Source of the DNA: Trametopsis cervina
Lineage: Eukaryota; Basidiomycota; Agaricomycetes; Polyporales; Irpicaceae
Reading direction: 5' to 3'
Length of the DNA stretch: 64,000 nt
Assembly: GCA_022385755.1 (NCBI GenBank)
Contig: MU278361.1
Coordinates: 655,776-719,775, forward strand
The notes under the pieces: generated by a model
The model's database searches: none
What the model saw: the letters and a program-made list of their open reading frames with translations, nothing else
What the model was told of the DNA's origin: nothing
Translations under genes and position numbers: made by a program
Shown: in pieces, positions 34,691 to 47,918 of the stretch
Layout of the letters: the number at the start of each line of letters is the position of its first letter
Numbering within the stretch: position 1 is the stretch's first letter

Positions 34691-35874
34691 TCGCCTTGTC
34701 GTATGGCATCGCTCGGTCGGGGGACCGTCGAAGCCTGAGAATGTAAAACCCGAGATGTGAGCTGAGTTCCCCTCTCTGCGTGAATACTCACCGTCCGTTT
34801 GTTTCTTTTTGTAGCTTCACCAAGGTTTCTGCATCGCGGTCTAGCTTCTATTGGGTCGAGGTACGCCGTCCTCAAAGCCCATAATATTGCATCATGCAGC
34901 GCAAACGTAGATGCCGGCCCCGATCCCCTCCATACCAACCGACCACACCGATCGCTGCTCGCCTCGCCCCGACTCCGAATAGAATGTCATTGATTACTGA
35001 ACGCTGCGGGACGCGTCCGCTGAGCTCACTATTTAACCTGCCCGTACACTACGCATGCGCTGAAGGGGTGTATGAAATAGGTTAGCCTGAATGCTGCCTC
35101 TCTCCCGAAGCTCATCCTCAAAGAGTGCCCATACCTCGCTGCGTTACAAGGTCTGTTTGCTGGATCCCGGAACGTGCGATGCATACAAGCATATCCCATT
35201 CCTCGCGCACATGGACTACAAATATCGAGCAAGCCATAGCTCCTTCAATGGGAATTGGCCCTCATTTGTCTATATGTACGCCATTTGTGGGACAAAGTAG
35301 GGATATGGGTTGATTCCGTCATTTGCAATCTCTTAATCACAAGTCCCGTCTGAAGGCCAGAAAGCGAGGAGTCCCCACGCACTACCTACGGGCCTGATGG
35401 AACGCGAACTGCTGCTCAGTTGTAAGACGTCACAGGCCCTTGCGAACCGATTGACCCCGTGTAGAGCGCGATCTTGGTCGTTACCGGATAGAAGACCGAA
35501 GAGGCGAAAAGGATGAATTTTGATACGGAATACGAGTTTATCCTACTCACGATTCGCGCACGACTACCATCACCTTCAATTTGACGATAATCACAGTTAC
35601 GCCAGTTACAGTAAATTCGATGCCGCATACATGGGCGCCTACGCCAATAATGAGTGCCTGAGGAGTGATCGGTGCGGGATTCGTTCAAATAGTAGCCACT
35701 AGCAATCCGTGAGACTTTGGATTGCCTCCAACTCTGCATGCTACGGCGACCCAAGTGCAGCGTGACTTGGCTCGTGTTCTACTCAGCGTCTTCCCCACAC
35801 TACCGAAGTGCATATCAGCTGCCCGAGCTGGTGGACGACGTGGAAGAAATCGTTTGAAGAGCAGCTCGGTCATT
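34691..35874. other. Intergenic between left arm and MFS gene
   Basis: Nothing convincing is seen. A minus-strand peptide fragment near 35570-35690 (ALIIGVGAHVCGIEFTV) is hydrophobic but ends in stops, and may be a gene relic. Confidence 0.3.
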
Positions 35875-38036
35875 ATGGCGGTTGGGGGGGCATCGACATC
35901 AGGAGCAAGTGAAGCGACACCTCTGCTACGTGATCAGGAGCGGGGTATCGCATACAGTGGGAACTCTCAGCACGAAGAGGCTACAGATGTGGTGCAGCGG
36001 GGAGAAGGCGATGGGGAGATAGGCGTCCCGAAACCACAGGTGTCGAAGGCTGCTGTTGTGCGTTACTCTACTAACTGTCTTTGAAATGAGGGTTGGCTGA
36101 CAATGTGCTGGTATCTTGCCCAGATGATTCCTCTGACAATAGGAATATTTCTTGCAGCCATGGATGGCACTATCATTGCCTCTTCTTATGCAACCATCGG
36201 CAGTGAGCTCAAACAGCTCCATAATACAAGCTGGATCGCCACAGGATACATGCTGACACTTACAAGCTTCCAGTAAGTTATCAAACGCCATTCATTACCG
36301 TCATCCATGTGCTTACACTCCCTCTCAGGCCTTTGTATGGCAAAGTGCGTCTCTCAAGTCCATATACAGGCACTGGTGCACCCACTTATATGCTCATTCG
36401 TGCAGTTGAGCGACATATTTGGGCGAAGGGCATGTCTAATATTTGCGTACTCTGTCTTTGCTCTTGGCTGCTTGCTTTGTGGCCTTGCGCGTAATATGGT
36501 AGAGCTTATCGCCGCGCGAGCTCTCGCTGGCATTGGCGGAGGCGGAATGACCACGTATGATCCATCATCTCTCCAAGAACGCATTACCCGTCTCATTATC
36601 TCTCAGTGTGGCCTCTATCATTTTCTCGGACGTCGCTCCTCTGCGCGAGCGCGGGACATGGCAAGGTCAGTGTTTGCTTGGAGAGTTATGCACGGCGAAT
36701 TCTCAGTAGTTTGATTGTAGGGATTGCCAACTTAGTCTTCGCAACAGGACAAGCGACCGGAGCTCCATTAGGTGGATACCTGGCCGACACTATAGGATGG
36801 AGATGGTCTTTCCATCTTCAGGTACCCCTGGCACTACTGGCCATACTATCAGTCTCCGTGGCGCTCAAGCTCCCGAAAGTAGATAGTCAAGACTTCGTGG
36901 CAAAACTTAAACGAGTTGACATCGGAGGAGCACTAACGCTCGTAGCAGCAGTATTCTTCCTCCTTCTCGGCCTGGACCGTGGCGGCAATGTCTCCTGGCA
37001 AGACCACATCACCATTGGCACCCTTGTAGCCTTCGCTGTCCTTCTTCTCGTGTTTGCATTCATTGAGCTGAAGGTCGCCGCGGAACCCTTCGCCCCCAAG
37101 AAGATCATTGTCAACCGTGCGCTTTTCGCCAGCTACGCCGCCAACTTCTTTGCGGCTGGATTGGGTGTCACACAAGCATTCATTATCACGTTGTATTTCC
37201 AGGCTGTGCAAGGTCGCTCCGCAGGCCAGGCCGGCATCGTGCTCATTCCGTCTATCTTGTCCGCTGTGTCTGGCAGCCTCATAGGAGGCATATACATGCA
37301 AGCAACTGGAAAGTACTATTGGTTCACTGTGGGCGTGTTTGTGATGATGCTCGTTGGTCAATTGGTCGTCCCAGTATTTAGCGGGATATGGATGTACTCC
37401 TATCCAGGAATCGTCGTCGGTGAGCAATATTTTGAAACAGGTATTGAGGCTTTACTCATAACGTGGCAGGTCTTTGTATGGCTACTTTCGGAGTTGGTAC
37501 GTTTCTTCCGTCAGCTTCGCCGCATGTGCAGCCCTCTGAGTATTTGTGCGCCTCATTCAGGTGCTGGTATAACGACCACACTGGTGTCGCTCATAGCAAA
37601 TGCAGGACCGGTTGACCAGGCTGTCGCTACTGCCGGTTTGTGATTATAATTGATTGCATAGTATAACTCTGAAGGTCCGCGATAGTGTCTTATCTTTTTA
37701 GATCACTTGGAACAGTGGTATGGCTATCAGCAACAACAACCCTTATGCAAGATACCCTTCGGCAACTGCTATATGATCGCCTTTCAGGCGAAAACGTCGA
37801 TGAGGTACGTATTGCGCTCGTTTTCCCGATGTCGACATTGAATCAACACCTTTCAGATTATTAAACGAGTTCGACAATCGCTCAGCCATATCCGTGAGCT
37901 CGAGCCTGCTGTGCGTGCAAAGGTTATCGACTCTTATGATGATGCGATCCACGTTACAATGTGGTTTACTGCATTGCTCGCCGTCTTTTCAATACTGGCG
38001 TCTTTGTTCATCAAGGAGAAAGCTCTGACGAAATGA
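35875..38036 (+). CDS. MFS transporter, DHA2/VBA-like
   Basis: The spliced length is 551 residues in ten exons: 35875-36057, 36124-36272, 36329-36344, 36406-36554, 36607-36665, 36721-37419, 37470-37496, 37561-37635, 37686-37804 and 37857-38036. The N-terminal 60 residues are hydrophilic and contain the ATPLLRDQE motif common in this group. Family signatures follow in order: FLAAMDGTIIASSYATI, WIATGYMLT, LSDIFGRR (motif A), RALAGIGGGGM, APLRERGTWQG, GAPLGGYLADTIGWRWSF and SNAGPVDQAVATA; the end is FIKEKALTK. This matches 14-helix drug:H+ antiporter-2 proteins, including vacuolar basic amino-acid transporters of the yeast Vba type. The substrate cannot be read from sequence. Exons 3 (16 nt) and 7 (27 nt) are very small but are needed for frame and motif continuity. 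Confidence 0.85.
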
Positions 38037-38322
38037 AGCAGCAGCAATCAGTTTGCATTTGAGCGGAATTTAGAAAGGGGACATCATTGGTTTATTTCAA
38101 TATTGTATAGAGTGGATTGCTGTCATCGTCGCCCCAAGTCGCCAATTATCTGGATCATGGCCAACGGTACGTTGGGATCACGCATGCCAAATGCGGTAAG
38201 AGAATTACCCAATCGGGCGCGAACCCGATCACAGTTTTTCGAGTTGACTCAACGTTCGACCATGTTCTCCATATTATAAACCCTTCTGGGAGTCATTGAC
38301 AACTCATTATCCGCCTCCAACC

Positions 38323-38912
38323 ATGGTAGTAAAGTCGGAACCAAAGCTTGCGTCCGTGCCGCCAGCACCTAAGCCTGAACTCAATAAGGAGGCAAAAAGC
38401 AAAGCTATCAAGGAAATTGGAGACCACCGGAAAGCTATAGCGTGGCAGGTGCACCGGTGGCCATTGGCGAAGAATCCCGTTCAAGAGAAAATGAAGCTGC
38501 ATTTACCCCGATCATACCTAGCCAAAGCAGGCGAGGATGTCAAGACCCTCTGGCCTGGTGATGATTTGAACCAGGCCGTGCACAACCATTATATGCAGAG
38601 CCTAGTGGGCGATGAGGAGCAGAAGTTGAAGGCTAGGAACTGCGCAAATTTTGTTGCAGAGGATGGGTTGACTATGCGCCGGTATGACTGCCTTTGACGT
38701 AGAACCATCGCCACGACTTACTTCGTTATTTTGCCAGACACGAGTACCTTGGGCCCGACCCACGCATCGTTGGATTCCGGTTTGACGTGTTCGGGGGAGT
38801 GCACATAAAATGGTGGGACAGTTTCTTGCAGGATCTGTGGATGGACAACGGGAAATGGGCTTTTGACGTCAAGATGACTGATGACGGGAAATGTGCAGAG
38901 TTGGATGATTGA
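38323..38912 (+). CDS. Conserved-looking hypothetical protein
   Basis: This two-exon gene (38323-38681 and 38738-38912) encodes 177 residues. The N-terminus is Lys/Pro-rich, then KAIAWQVHRWPLAKNP, LHLPRSYLAKAGEDV and, after the intron, HEYLGPDPRIVGFRFDVFGG and KWWDSFLQD. It is soluble, with no signal peptide or membrane segment, and has many aromatic residues in the second half, suggesting a folded domain. I do not recognise the family. The frame, the clean GTATGA...GCCAG intron and the composition support a real gene. Confidence 0.6.
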
Positions 38913-39297
38913 TGGCAGGCGGAAAATAGCACGATATCGTCAAAAGCATTGGACGGTACAAGGACGTTACAGAACATATCATATATACTCATCTTCTCAT
39001 ACATACATCTGTACTCATATAACGCATTCTTGATCATTTTACACGCGGAAACTCGCGAATCGTGGTGGTCCGTCCAATTTGCTAGACGTAACATGTGAGA
39101 TTCACCACATCGCACAGCACCACATATGAAGGCGATAGCCACTACCAGTCGAGAAAAAGATCAGCCACGCAGCAGAGATTTTCCCCAAAGAACGCACGCA
39201 GTGAATCTAAGGCCACGCAGTCTTTAGCGTTTGTATACGAACTCGGTAATTCGCTCCGAGTACACTATTGTACATTCCATTCTGGCCTCTTGCTCAG
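38913..39297. other. Intergenic, convergent 3' ends
   Basis: This is the 3' region between the plus-strand hypothetical gene and the minus-strand aldolase. It presumably holds both 3' untranslated regions; nothing else is seen. Confidence 0.4.
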
Positions 39298-40361
39298 TTA
39301 ATACCCTACGGGGCGAGAACCAGCAGTCTCTCCAACTGCAGCAGCGAAATAGGTCCTGATTGTGTCGGCAATGGCTCCAGAATCCGACGTCACATTGATC
39401 TATTTAACTTTGAGCACACGCATGAATACGATAAACACCTCGGAACGTACCATGTCGAAACCCTGTTTGGCGCGTTCAGCAGACTTCTCTCCTGAAATGC
39501 AGTAGATAGCGCTATTCATGTACCAATATGGGTAAGTTACACGCATGTGGACACCGCGGTCGTGACTAACCATTTCTTTCCAGTGGCATGAGCCGTCCTG
39601 AGAATGTTCTGGATGATTTTCTCGACTTCAGGGTGTGGGTCAGGGTTCGGAGGAGGGAAACCTAAGGACAACGACAAATCGTAGGGTCCAATGAAGAGGC
39701 CGTCTATCGAAAGATTTCGTAAATACAATATCCTGTGGGTAATAACGATACTTACCCAGCCCTTCCACCGCGCAGATTTCATCTAGGTTCTCTACCGCCT
39801 GGCGCGTTTCCACTTGCGTGAGAACAAGAACGCTGTCGTTCGCCTGCTGGAGGTAGTCGGATACTGACAGACCCCAGGAAGCCTGTGTGAACGGATTGCC
39901 GAACCCTCGTATCCCCGATGGAGGGAAACGAGATGCAGAGACGACCGAGCGTGCCTGCGCCGCCGTGGACACCTGCACAAGGGGACACATGTGCCTGTGA
40001 GTACGCTCCGTGTGCACAGATAAGAGGATGAGCTCACCATGGGAACAATCACACCCCTCGCACCGGCGTCGAGAGCGTACTTGATCTGCCAAGCGGCGCT
40101 GCCATCTGCAGCAGGACCTGTTGCTGGAATACGGACCAACACGCTTGGTGCGCTGGGTCCCAAGCCAGCTACGGCGGCGATCGTGTCCGCTGCACCAGGT
40201 TGAAGGGGGATCAGCCCGTGCTCACAGTCAACCACGACCCACGAGACATGCGGCGATGCGAGGGCTACGGTGCGAGCAGCCCATATGGACGGGATTGTGA
40301 GCCATGCGCCGAATGCTGGCTTTGAGGACCGGAACGCTTGGAGCAGCGGGTGCGAGGCCAT
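39298..40361 (-). CDS. HpcH/HpaI-type aldolase
   Basis: This is a class II pyruvate-type aldolase of the HpcH/HpaI family (relatives cleave 4-hydroxy-2-oxo acids to pyruvate plus an aldehyde), 278 residues. The exons are 40361-40038, 39972-39756, 39703-39571, 39511-39451 and 39399-39298. Signatures seen: FGAWLTIPS near the N-terminus, VVDCEHGLI (metal and base region), VLVRIP, ALDAGARGVIVPMV, VLTQVETRQAVENLDEICAVEGL with the metal-binding Glu, and DGLFIGPYDLSLSLG. It ends after FDMINVTSDSGAI. The length fits the family and no residue seems missing. The substrate is not predictable; such fungal enzymes are usually annotated by analogy with bacterial aromatic catabolism. Confidence 0.9.
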
Positions 40362-41016
40362 TGGTAGTTACGATGCTGCACGAGTGAGCGAGAGAAAGAG
40401 AGAGTCGCTCTTGTTGCAGGCTCACAGCACAGTACCGGTTCGTTGTGACCCATCGGAATACATGCGCATTTCGGAATAGCGTGCAAGGAGGTCATGGGAG
40501 AGAGACTTGCAGGAGAGCGCGGCATTGATGCGGGCCGTATAGGTCCTTCCCAGCGGTGCAGTGAGTCATAATTACGTCCTGAATCTGTTTTCTGACCCTG
40601 CACAATCGTCGATTTTCTGGAGGGTCGACGATGTTCATAGTCAAGTCGCAGCCAATTGGTGGTGTCCCAAGTGCAGGCTGAGAGTTGCCAGTAACGATCC
40701 CGCCCATCAGTCGGTAACTCGGTTTCTGACATGTGACACGTGACCGGCGTCGGGCGGTTACAAGCCACAGGCCCTAGAGATAGTACGACTAGCACGCACG
40801 ACGAGATTCGAATCAAGTGCCACTTTGAGTGCAGCAAATTTTCAATGAAGAATTACGGTGAAGCCACGAGTTCGAGTGACATAGTAATGAAAATCTTGCG
40901 TCGCGGGAGCGCACATGGCCCAGAGGCGCGAGTGACCTGGGGTAATCAAGTGCGGCCAAACAAACGCACAAACAAAGGACTCTCTCTCTTGTTCGTCGTG
41001 GTCGACGACGTGCGCG
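40362..41016. other. Divergent promoter region, aldolase / FHA gene
   Basis: This is shared upstream space of the minus-strand aldolase and the plus-strand FHA gene. No open frame is supported and no strong core-promoter motif was found. Confidence 0.4.
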
Positions 41017-43742
41017 ATGGCTCCATTCGCCTCCCCCCTCGAGCCAGTACCCTACCCTGCACTCTATCTATACCCGCTCAACGACTCGTTCATTCCTAAA
41101 CACATTTCTCTCATCAATGGCCAGCGCGTCAAGATCGGTCGACAGACCAATGCGAAGACAGTCCCACTGGAGCGAAACGGATACTTTGACTCCAAGGTGC
41201 TAAGTAGGCAGCACGCAGAGGTGTGGGAAGACAGTGGCAAGGTGCGTGATAGCCTTTTAGAGGGAGACAGCACGCAGGCAGTCGCTGGAACGCCTCCGTT
41301 TTGCTGGCCGCTGGCTCCCGCGAGGACTGCATGTTGGCTAATCGTCATTGCCTCGAACCCTCCAGATCTTCATGAAAGATGTGAAGAGCTCCAACGGAAC
41401 CTTCATTAACGGCGAGCGACTCAGCGCGGAAGGTCTCGAGTCGGAACCGTTCGAACTCAAAACGGACGATATCGTGGTACGTCCGGTATCATCGCTCCAG
41501 GAACGCATGAATTCCGAGCCCATTTACAGGAATTCGGTATCGACATCGTCGGGGAAGACAACAAAACCATCATACACCACAAAGTGGCCGCTCGGGTCGT
41601 CTGTGTCTTCACTGAACAAGAAGCTCAGGCCGCGGCGCGCGCAGAGGCGCAGCAAAATCCGCCGACATACGGCGCCCTCAATGGACAAGGGCCTACGGTC
41701 GGTGGTGCGCAGAATGCGTTTAGCTTTGCTGGTGCAGGTGGCCCTGGAGGGAGCAACGGTATGCCTGGGCAGCCACAACGGCGGGCGACGATGCAACCGC
41801 AGGGATTAATGGGTATGGGTGGGATGGGAGGCGGCGCGCGCCAGCCGGGCAAGAGCGGCCTCACGTTCGACCACATCCTAAGCCGCCTGCAAGGCGAGCT
41901 TCAAAAGAGCCGTGAGACTGGTGCAGAACTCCATTCGCTCACTGGTGCCATGACTGAAATTCACGAAACGCTCGGTGGGAACCTTGTGCGCACTTTCTTT
42001 CATGCCATCGTCATTCAGGTTCACTCATTGCTTTTCAGCCACCAAGTCATCCTCCATACCCCCAAGCACTGCCTCCTGTCGTTCCTCCGCAACCTGCGCA
42101 ACCTGCTGACCAAAGTAGCGGGCCATCAACAAGCCCTCCTCCGGCGTCTAGATCGTCTGACTCGTCGTCTGGATTGGCTGAGCTTCAGGCACAACTGCAC
42201 GAGACACAAGTATCACTAGCAAACCATGTTGACAAGATTCGGACACTGGAAGGGATGCTGGCTGAACATGAGGCTATTAAGCGGGAGGTATCTGCCATGC
42301 GGGACATGATGGAAGAACGTAAGCGTGAGATGGAACTGCTTCGCATACGCACAGAAAGCCCGAACCAACTGCGACGACATCGCTCACATGTGGACGACGA
42401 ATACTCATCGGACGATGACGATACCCGTAGCATCTCTACTATTGTCCCCCACGAACTTGAGCGGGTGGAGGAGGAAGACGAAGAGCAGATTGCGGCTGAA
42501 GAGGAAGAGGAGCGGAGACGGCGGACAAACGAGGTGCGGCCACGTACACCGGAGCCGACTATGGGTCTGTCTGAGGACGATGACGACCATGAACTCTCAC
42601 GTCAAACAGCTTCGGACAAAGAATCATCCGCCCACATACGGGTCCAATCACCACCTCCCGCCGCCCCCGCCGTTACCGATGAACTCGCTCAACGTTTGAT
42701 CAGTCTAGCCGACCAGCTGGGATCAGCTCTGGAGCTATCACGTTCCCTGGAAGCGCAACATTCAACAGCCCAGTCGACCATATCTGTGCTTGAGTCGAAA
42801 GTCGCGGCCCTCGAGTCTCTCGTCCACACTACTCAATCACAAGTGCAGGCTCAAGCTGAGACACACCAACAGCTTATTCAAGCAGCGGAGACAGCGCGTA
42901 CGGCACCGCAGACATCCAGCGCAACACACCACGAAACAACGCAGGAGAAGGAGCGGGAGTCACTCACGCAGATGATCAACGAGTGGAAGAAGAGCGTGGA
43001 GGGCAAGTGGGACGGCGTACAGGAGGAGTGGAAGGACGAGCGGGACCGTCTGCGCCGTGCGCGGGAGGAATGGGAGGCGCGGGTACGGAGCGTCGAGCAC
43101 AAAGTCGACAACTCGAGCTCGAAAGTGGATTCAGGGCTCGCGAGCCTCGCGACGTTTCAAGCGCTACACCGCCCGCAGGCGAACGGGCACGCGAAGCTCG
43201 CGTCCTCCGGCGGGCTCGTGACGCCGCCGAGCCCGCGGAGCCTGTCCGCCGAGTCGACGCGGCCGCGAACGAAGAAACGGCGGACGAGCTCAACGCGCGG
43301 GCGCACGCGCTCGCGCTCGATGTCTCCTCCCCCTGTAGAAGACGACGCGTCGAGCTCGAGCGATGGCCTAAGGCGGCGCGCGTCGTGGGAGACCGAGTCG
43401 AACGCGTCCGAGGCGGCCAAGGTTGCGGATGGTGAGGGAGGCACGAAGGGCACCGTCGTGCAGTACCCGATCACGCCTGAGCCGTCGCTGCTCGAACAGC
43501 CCATCTCTGGGTCGAGTCCGAGCAGCGTGGCGGCGTCGCTGACGGAGACGCGCACGCGAGATCCGGCGAAAGTGATAGTGAGCATCGTTGTGTTTTATGT
43601 GCCGGTGAGGGGGTTATTGACGCGTGTGATGCAGCAGCAGCATCCGAACTCGCTGAACAATGTCTCCACTGCGCTGGGTGTCGTCGTCGTGGTCGTGGCG
43701 GCGGCGGCGGTGATGTGGCGGATGAAGCCCGACGGGTCGTGA
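41017..43742 (+). CDS. FHA-domain, coiled-coil, tail-anchored protein (STRIPAK/SLMAP-Far10-like)
   Basis: The spliced product is 831 residues from exons 41017-41241, 41366-41476, 41530-41985 and 42039-43742. Residues of about 15-130 form an FHA domain: INGQRVKIGRQTN, the phosphothreonine-binding LSRQHAEV and VKSSNGTFINGERLS. A Gly/Met/Pro-rich linker follows, then coiled-coil segments (LAELQAQLHETQ..., EHEAIKREVSAMRDMMEERK), an acidic stretch, a second coiled coil near 650, and a basic Ser-rich region. The C-terminus is a single hydrophobic segment (VVVVVVAAAAVMW) with a short charged end, a tail anchor. This architecture is that of SLMAP, yeast Far9/Far10 and Sordaria PRO45, which recruit the STRIPAK phosphatase complex to the nuclear envelope, ER or mitochondria. 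In fungi the complex controls cell fusion and fruiting. Confidence 0.85.
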
Positions 43743-46700
43743 ATACGCTCGCTTGGCTTGTGTGGATGAGAGCGGTACGCACGCCGATAATAGAAAAATT
43801 TTGTTTATGCCCCGCCGCCCCGTTCGTACCTGTCGATGGCTGCAAGCGTTTTCGGATTCTCTCCGCCTTCCTCCTCTGGATCTTTCGTCGTCTGCACTTT
43901 TTTTACTCTTTTTCGTTCTCTCCTCTCTTATACCGTCGTAACGCCCCTAGTTCTTTTTATTCGACCCACTGTAGCCCGCTCACCAGCCTAGTCTCTTGCA
44001 CAGACAAGCACCCGCCATTCGTTGCCATATGTAACCCGCCTCTTCCTCCTCTCTCCTCTCCTCTCTGATCGTCGTTTTGCGCATTACGTTTACGTCTAAA
44101 TTAATCTCTGCCAATGATGACACCTTCATGACGAATTTTGCACTGGGCTTGACTCACAGCTCAAGGTGGTTGGAGGTGGATAGGGGGACGAAGGTGAGTG
44201 GATATGTCGATGGAAATCATATCAGAGACGTGCTCTCAGACTGCAGGCGTTTCGTGCTGATTTACTTATGAAAAAGGTCCTACAGTTTCCCATCCATCTC
44301 GTAGATCTCGCTGCGGCGTCGCGGTTATCACATCTCTTCTCCCAGCGTCGTCTGTGTCCGAGCCCCTATGATGAGCATGCATTGGAAGCGTCATGTTCGG
44401 TTCCGAGAGTACAGCTCTCGGATGCGAGGGCGCTCGTGGTGAACTCTGCTCCGGTGTTGGCGGTGGCGAGGATGCAAGTTAGCGGCTGTGGAAGAAATCC
44501 ACGGCGTGTATCCAGAACGTCTGGCGCGTCGAATGAACTTTGGAGGGTTCGAAGTCTCCCCTTTCCTACTACCCACCTACCCTGCAGGACAGCTTGTACG
44601 TACCCTCACATCGCGGGTACGCAGTCGCCGAGACAGCGTGGGCAACGTCCCTTTTCGAGGTACGTCCACGCTCGTGGCGGTACTGCAGTGGGAATGGGAA
44701 TGTCGGAAGTTGGAGACGTAGATACGACGAGAGGGTCTTGTTCCTGCCAGACGCGTCGGAGGTTAGACACGTAGATACGGATTTGGTGAGTCTTGTGTGA
44801 AAGACAGGACATGTACGTCACGTCGACGTCGACGTCGCGGACTCGCAATAAGGGCGATGATACGCGAACGCTCGACAGTCCATTTATGCTCGGCAGATGG
44901 ACGTCCAACGTACAGCGTTCCACGGTCCGTCGTTGAAGTGTAATGCCGACGAACTGCACCAGATTCAGCCGTCAATGCATTCGAAGCACACTCATGATCT
45001 GCGTGAATGGCAGATACGCGGAGTCCAGTCCACCTATTGCCACCGGGGCGATGCAGCACAGGAGCAGCGACGCGCCTGCCCAATCCCATCCCACATTTCA
45101 TGTCGTGTGCTCCCTACAGATCTGCGTAAGTCAGACCAGACCAGAGTGCAACAGTAAAACCCCCGAGGTCGACGCCACGATGCGAATCGCGATATCAATT
45201 CCAGCCCAGTAGCGCATACTACTTTACATTACCGTGAGATGCGCGATAAGCACCGCACCGTATCGTCGAGACCGTATCGTATCGTCCTCGTAGAAACCGT
45301 TAATTAAGTGTGTGTTCGAGAAGGGCTAGTGCGTCTTGTTATCAGACGTGTAATATACCGCCCTCCGAGCGATTGACAATTCCCCGCACTCCGCACTCGA
45401 CTTTTTGGACAAAGTACCGCACTCCTCGCTGAATGTCTGGTAAATTGTCAATTGTTACACCATATTCTTTGTTATTTTTATAAGTACATCGTAGTGTTTG
45501 ATTATTTCAAGTTTAAGAGAAAACGGAGCGGGGGAAGTTAGCATCACATAAGGGTCCTGGTCCTAATTTGTTCGCGTGGCGGTGTCATCCTGGGGGCGGG
45601 GGAGGGGGGTAGGGTTCAATTTTTGTCCGTATCGTCCGTATCGTCCTTGTCGTTTGTCCTTCTTCGTATCGTGTCCTGTTCTGATATCCTCGTGGAGCGT
45701 GTTTCACCTCGCTGCGCCTAGCGTCGATAGCAGCGATCGGGGCTCGAAGCAGCCACTGCGGCGGGGGCGGCGGCGGCGGGCTGAGCTCAGATAGCGCGTC
45801 TGGTCCCATCGCGATCTGCATCTGCATCTAAAGCCAAAGCAATCTGGTCAGCATGCAATCTTTTTCGTGAGGCGTGAGACAGAGATAAAGAGCACGAAAA
45901 TGCGAAGATGAAGATGATGAAGAAGAAGCACAAAGAAAGATTGGTGAAAATGACGATCAGGAAGAACATAGGTGGAAACATGGAAACGGGAGCTAGAAGG
46001 TGCGTATGCGTGCGCCTGGACCGAGTGTCGGATCGTTGGATTGCTGTATTGCTGGAACAGTGGATGGCATGGGAGAGAGGCGGCAGTACAACGACGGCGT
46101 TTTCGCAGCAGACGGGCCAATGAACGACACGGGGTTCGTATGTACACCGGAAAGACAGGTGGCCATCTGTCCTTGTCCTGTCCTGCCTTGCCTTGTCCCG
46201 CTGTCCGTCTGCCAACCTACTCCGCCCGCTCCAAGCACAGCACGCCCGTCCACCAAAAATGGGCAACGCAGCGATAGAGGCCGCGGCAACATCAGGGGTG
46301 AATGGGGGATAGGGATATGGGATTGGATTCGGCGGAAGGTTCGACAGAAGGATGTATGGCACTAACGCCGATAGCGAAGTGCGATGGGCAGATGGGCGAG
46401 GCGGGCCTGATAAGGTTTGGGTTGGGTCGCCGCGCGTACAGGGAGTTGCGCAGAGGGGGCAGGGCGACCACTCGAGGTTGCTTTGCTTCTTCGGGAGGAC
46501 CCGATGCACGGACGCGGGGGGCGGCACACGATAACGCTCATCTGCACTTGCATCTGGCATCTGCTGCTGTCACTGTCTGTTACGCCAGTAGTGTTTGTCT
46601 CGTTTCCATACACAGAATGCACAATACAATCTGCACATCACATACTGCTGCTGCTTCATCTTCTGCTGCTGCCCGTCCATCCTTTTCCCGATTATCCGTG

Positions 46701-47918
46701 CGCTGATAAGGAGGGTGGATTCCTGTTTCCGGTCGTGTTTGTGTGTCATCCACTAAATGAGATGGGACATCTGAACAGTTCGCGGGAGGAAGAGAAGCAA
46801 GGTGAGACGTTCGAACGCCACCCGGACACGCCGAGACCGCGAGAGACGGTGAAGTCGGGGGAGTGAGGGGAGCGAGGACCGGAGGTACACAGGACGCGCG
46901 TGGGAGTGGGAAAGTGTCTGTGTCGACGGAGGCGGTGGGTGATTAGGTTCCGTACGTTTGTACGTTCGTGTGTTCGCGTAGATAGAAGCACACTCAGATG
47001 AAGAAGCAGACATGGTCCGAGGGAAGGGAAGACAGGGGATTGATAGGATGGGAATGGGGATTGCCATAGGCGTGTTCATGTCCATAGCCACGATCCAGGA
47101 CAGGCAGGCGGTGTTTGATAGACAGATGAACGGGGTCTTGTCCAATTAACAGCAAATGCGATCCAAATCCAGGGAGAGGTTTAGAGAGACAGAGAGGGAT
47201 TGGGAAGGAAGGAGGGGCAGAGATCAAGCATCAAGACATAAGAAATCACAATAACGATAATCCAGAATGCGAGCCGAATCAGAGAGCAAACCGAGTCAGA
47301 ATCAACCGAAACGAAACGCGAAAAGAGAGTGAGAGTTATACAACACAGAGAAAGAAACAGAAGAAAAAGAAGAAAAAATCAGTTGAGATCAAGAAAAGAC
47401 ACATACTCGTCATCTTCCCTCAGCGTCTGCAACGACTGCGAGAACGCCCTCGCCGCGCGCCACTTCTCCGCCCTCACCTGCCGTCGGCGCCACTTTAGCA
47501 GCGCCGCGCGCGCCTTCAGCGGCGTAGCAAGGTCGTACACCACCGCGCCGCTTCTATCAGACGCAGGCGAGTTAGGCGGCGAGTCAGGCGGGGTGAGCGC
47601 AGAATCTGGTGAGTACGGAGGCGGGACGGAGAGGGAGCTGTAATACGAGGGTGGGTACGCGCTGGACGCGGAGGACGTGGATGTCGCGGAGAGAGTTGAA
47701 AGGACGGAGTAGCGCGCGACGAGGGTGGTGTCGACGCTTAGCGAGGGTGAGGTATGCGGACGCGAGAAGGACGATGAGGCTGCTACGGCGGCGGACGCGG
47801 ACGATGAGGAAGAGGAGGATGAGGAGGAGGCAGATGAGGAGGAAGAGGAAGAGGAGGAGGAGGATGACGCCGCGAGCAGAGACTTCTCGGACTGGAGACC
47901 CGCATACCTCGCACCCCG
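43743..47918. other. Long gene-poor stretch
   Basis: About 4.2 kb without a supportable gene. It is rich in pyrimidine tracts and short direct repeats, for example GTCCGTATC units near 45630 and ACCGTATCG near 45270. Open frames here (such as minus strand 45787-46560) are low-complexity and lack domain-like composition. Untranslated regions of the FHA and DUF3602 genes probably occupy the ends. Confidence 0.4.

Noticed and set aside
42983..43435. Alternative-frame open stretches inside the FHA gene's basic/Ser-rich region
   Set aside because: They overlap a well supported exon whose frame continues to the tail anchor; composition is that of a shadow frame.
45787..46560. Long minus-strand open frame of 257 codons
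   Set aside because: Low-complexity Pro/Ser/Phe-rich sequence from pyrimidine tracts, with no domain-like pattern, no paralogue and no supportive splice structure.
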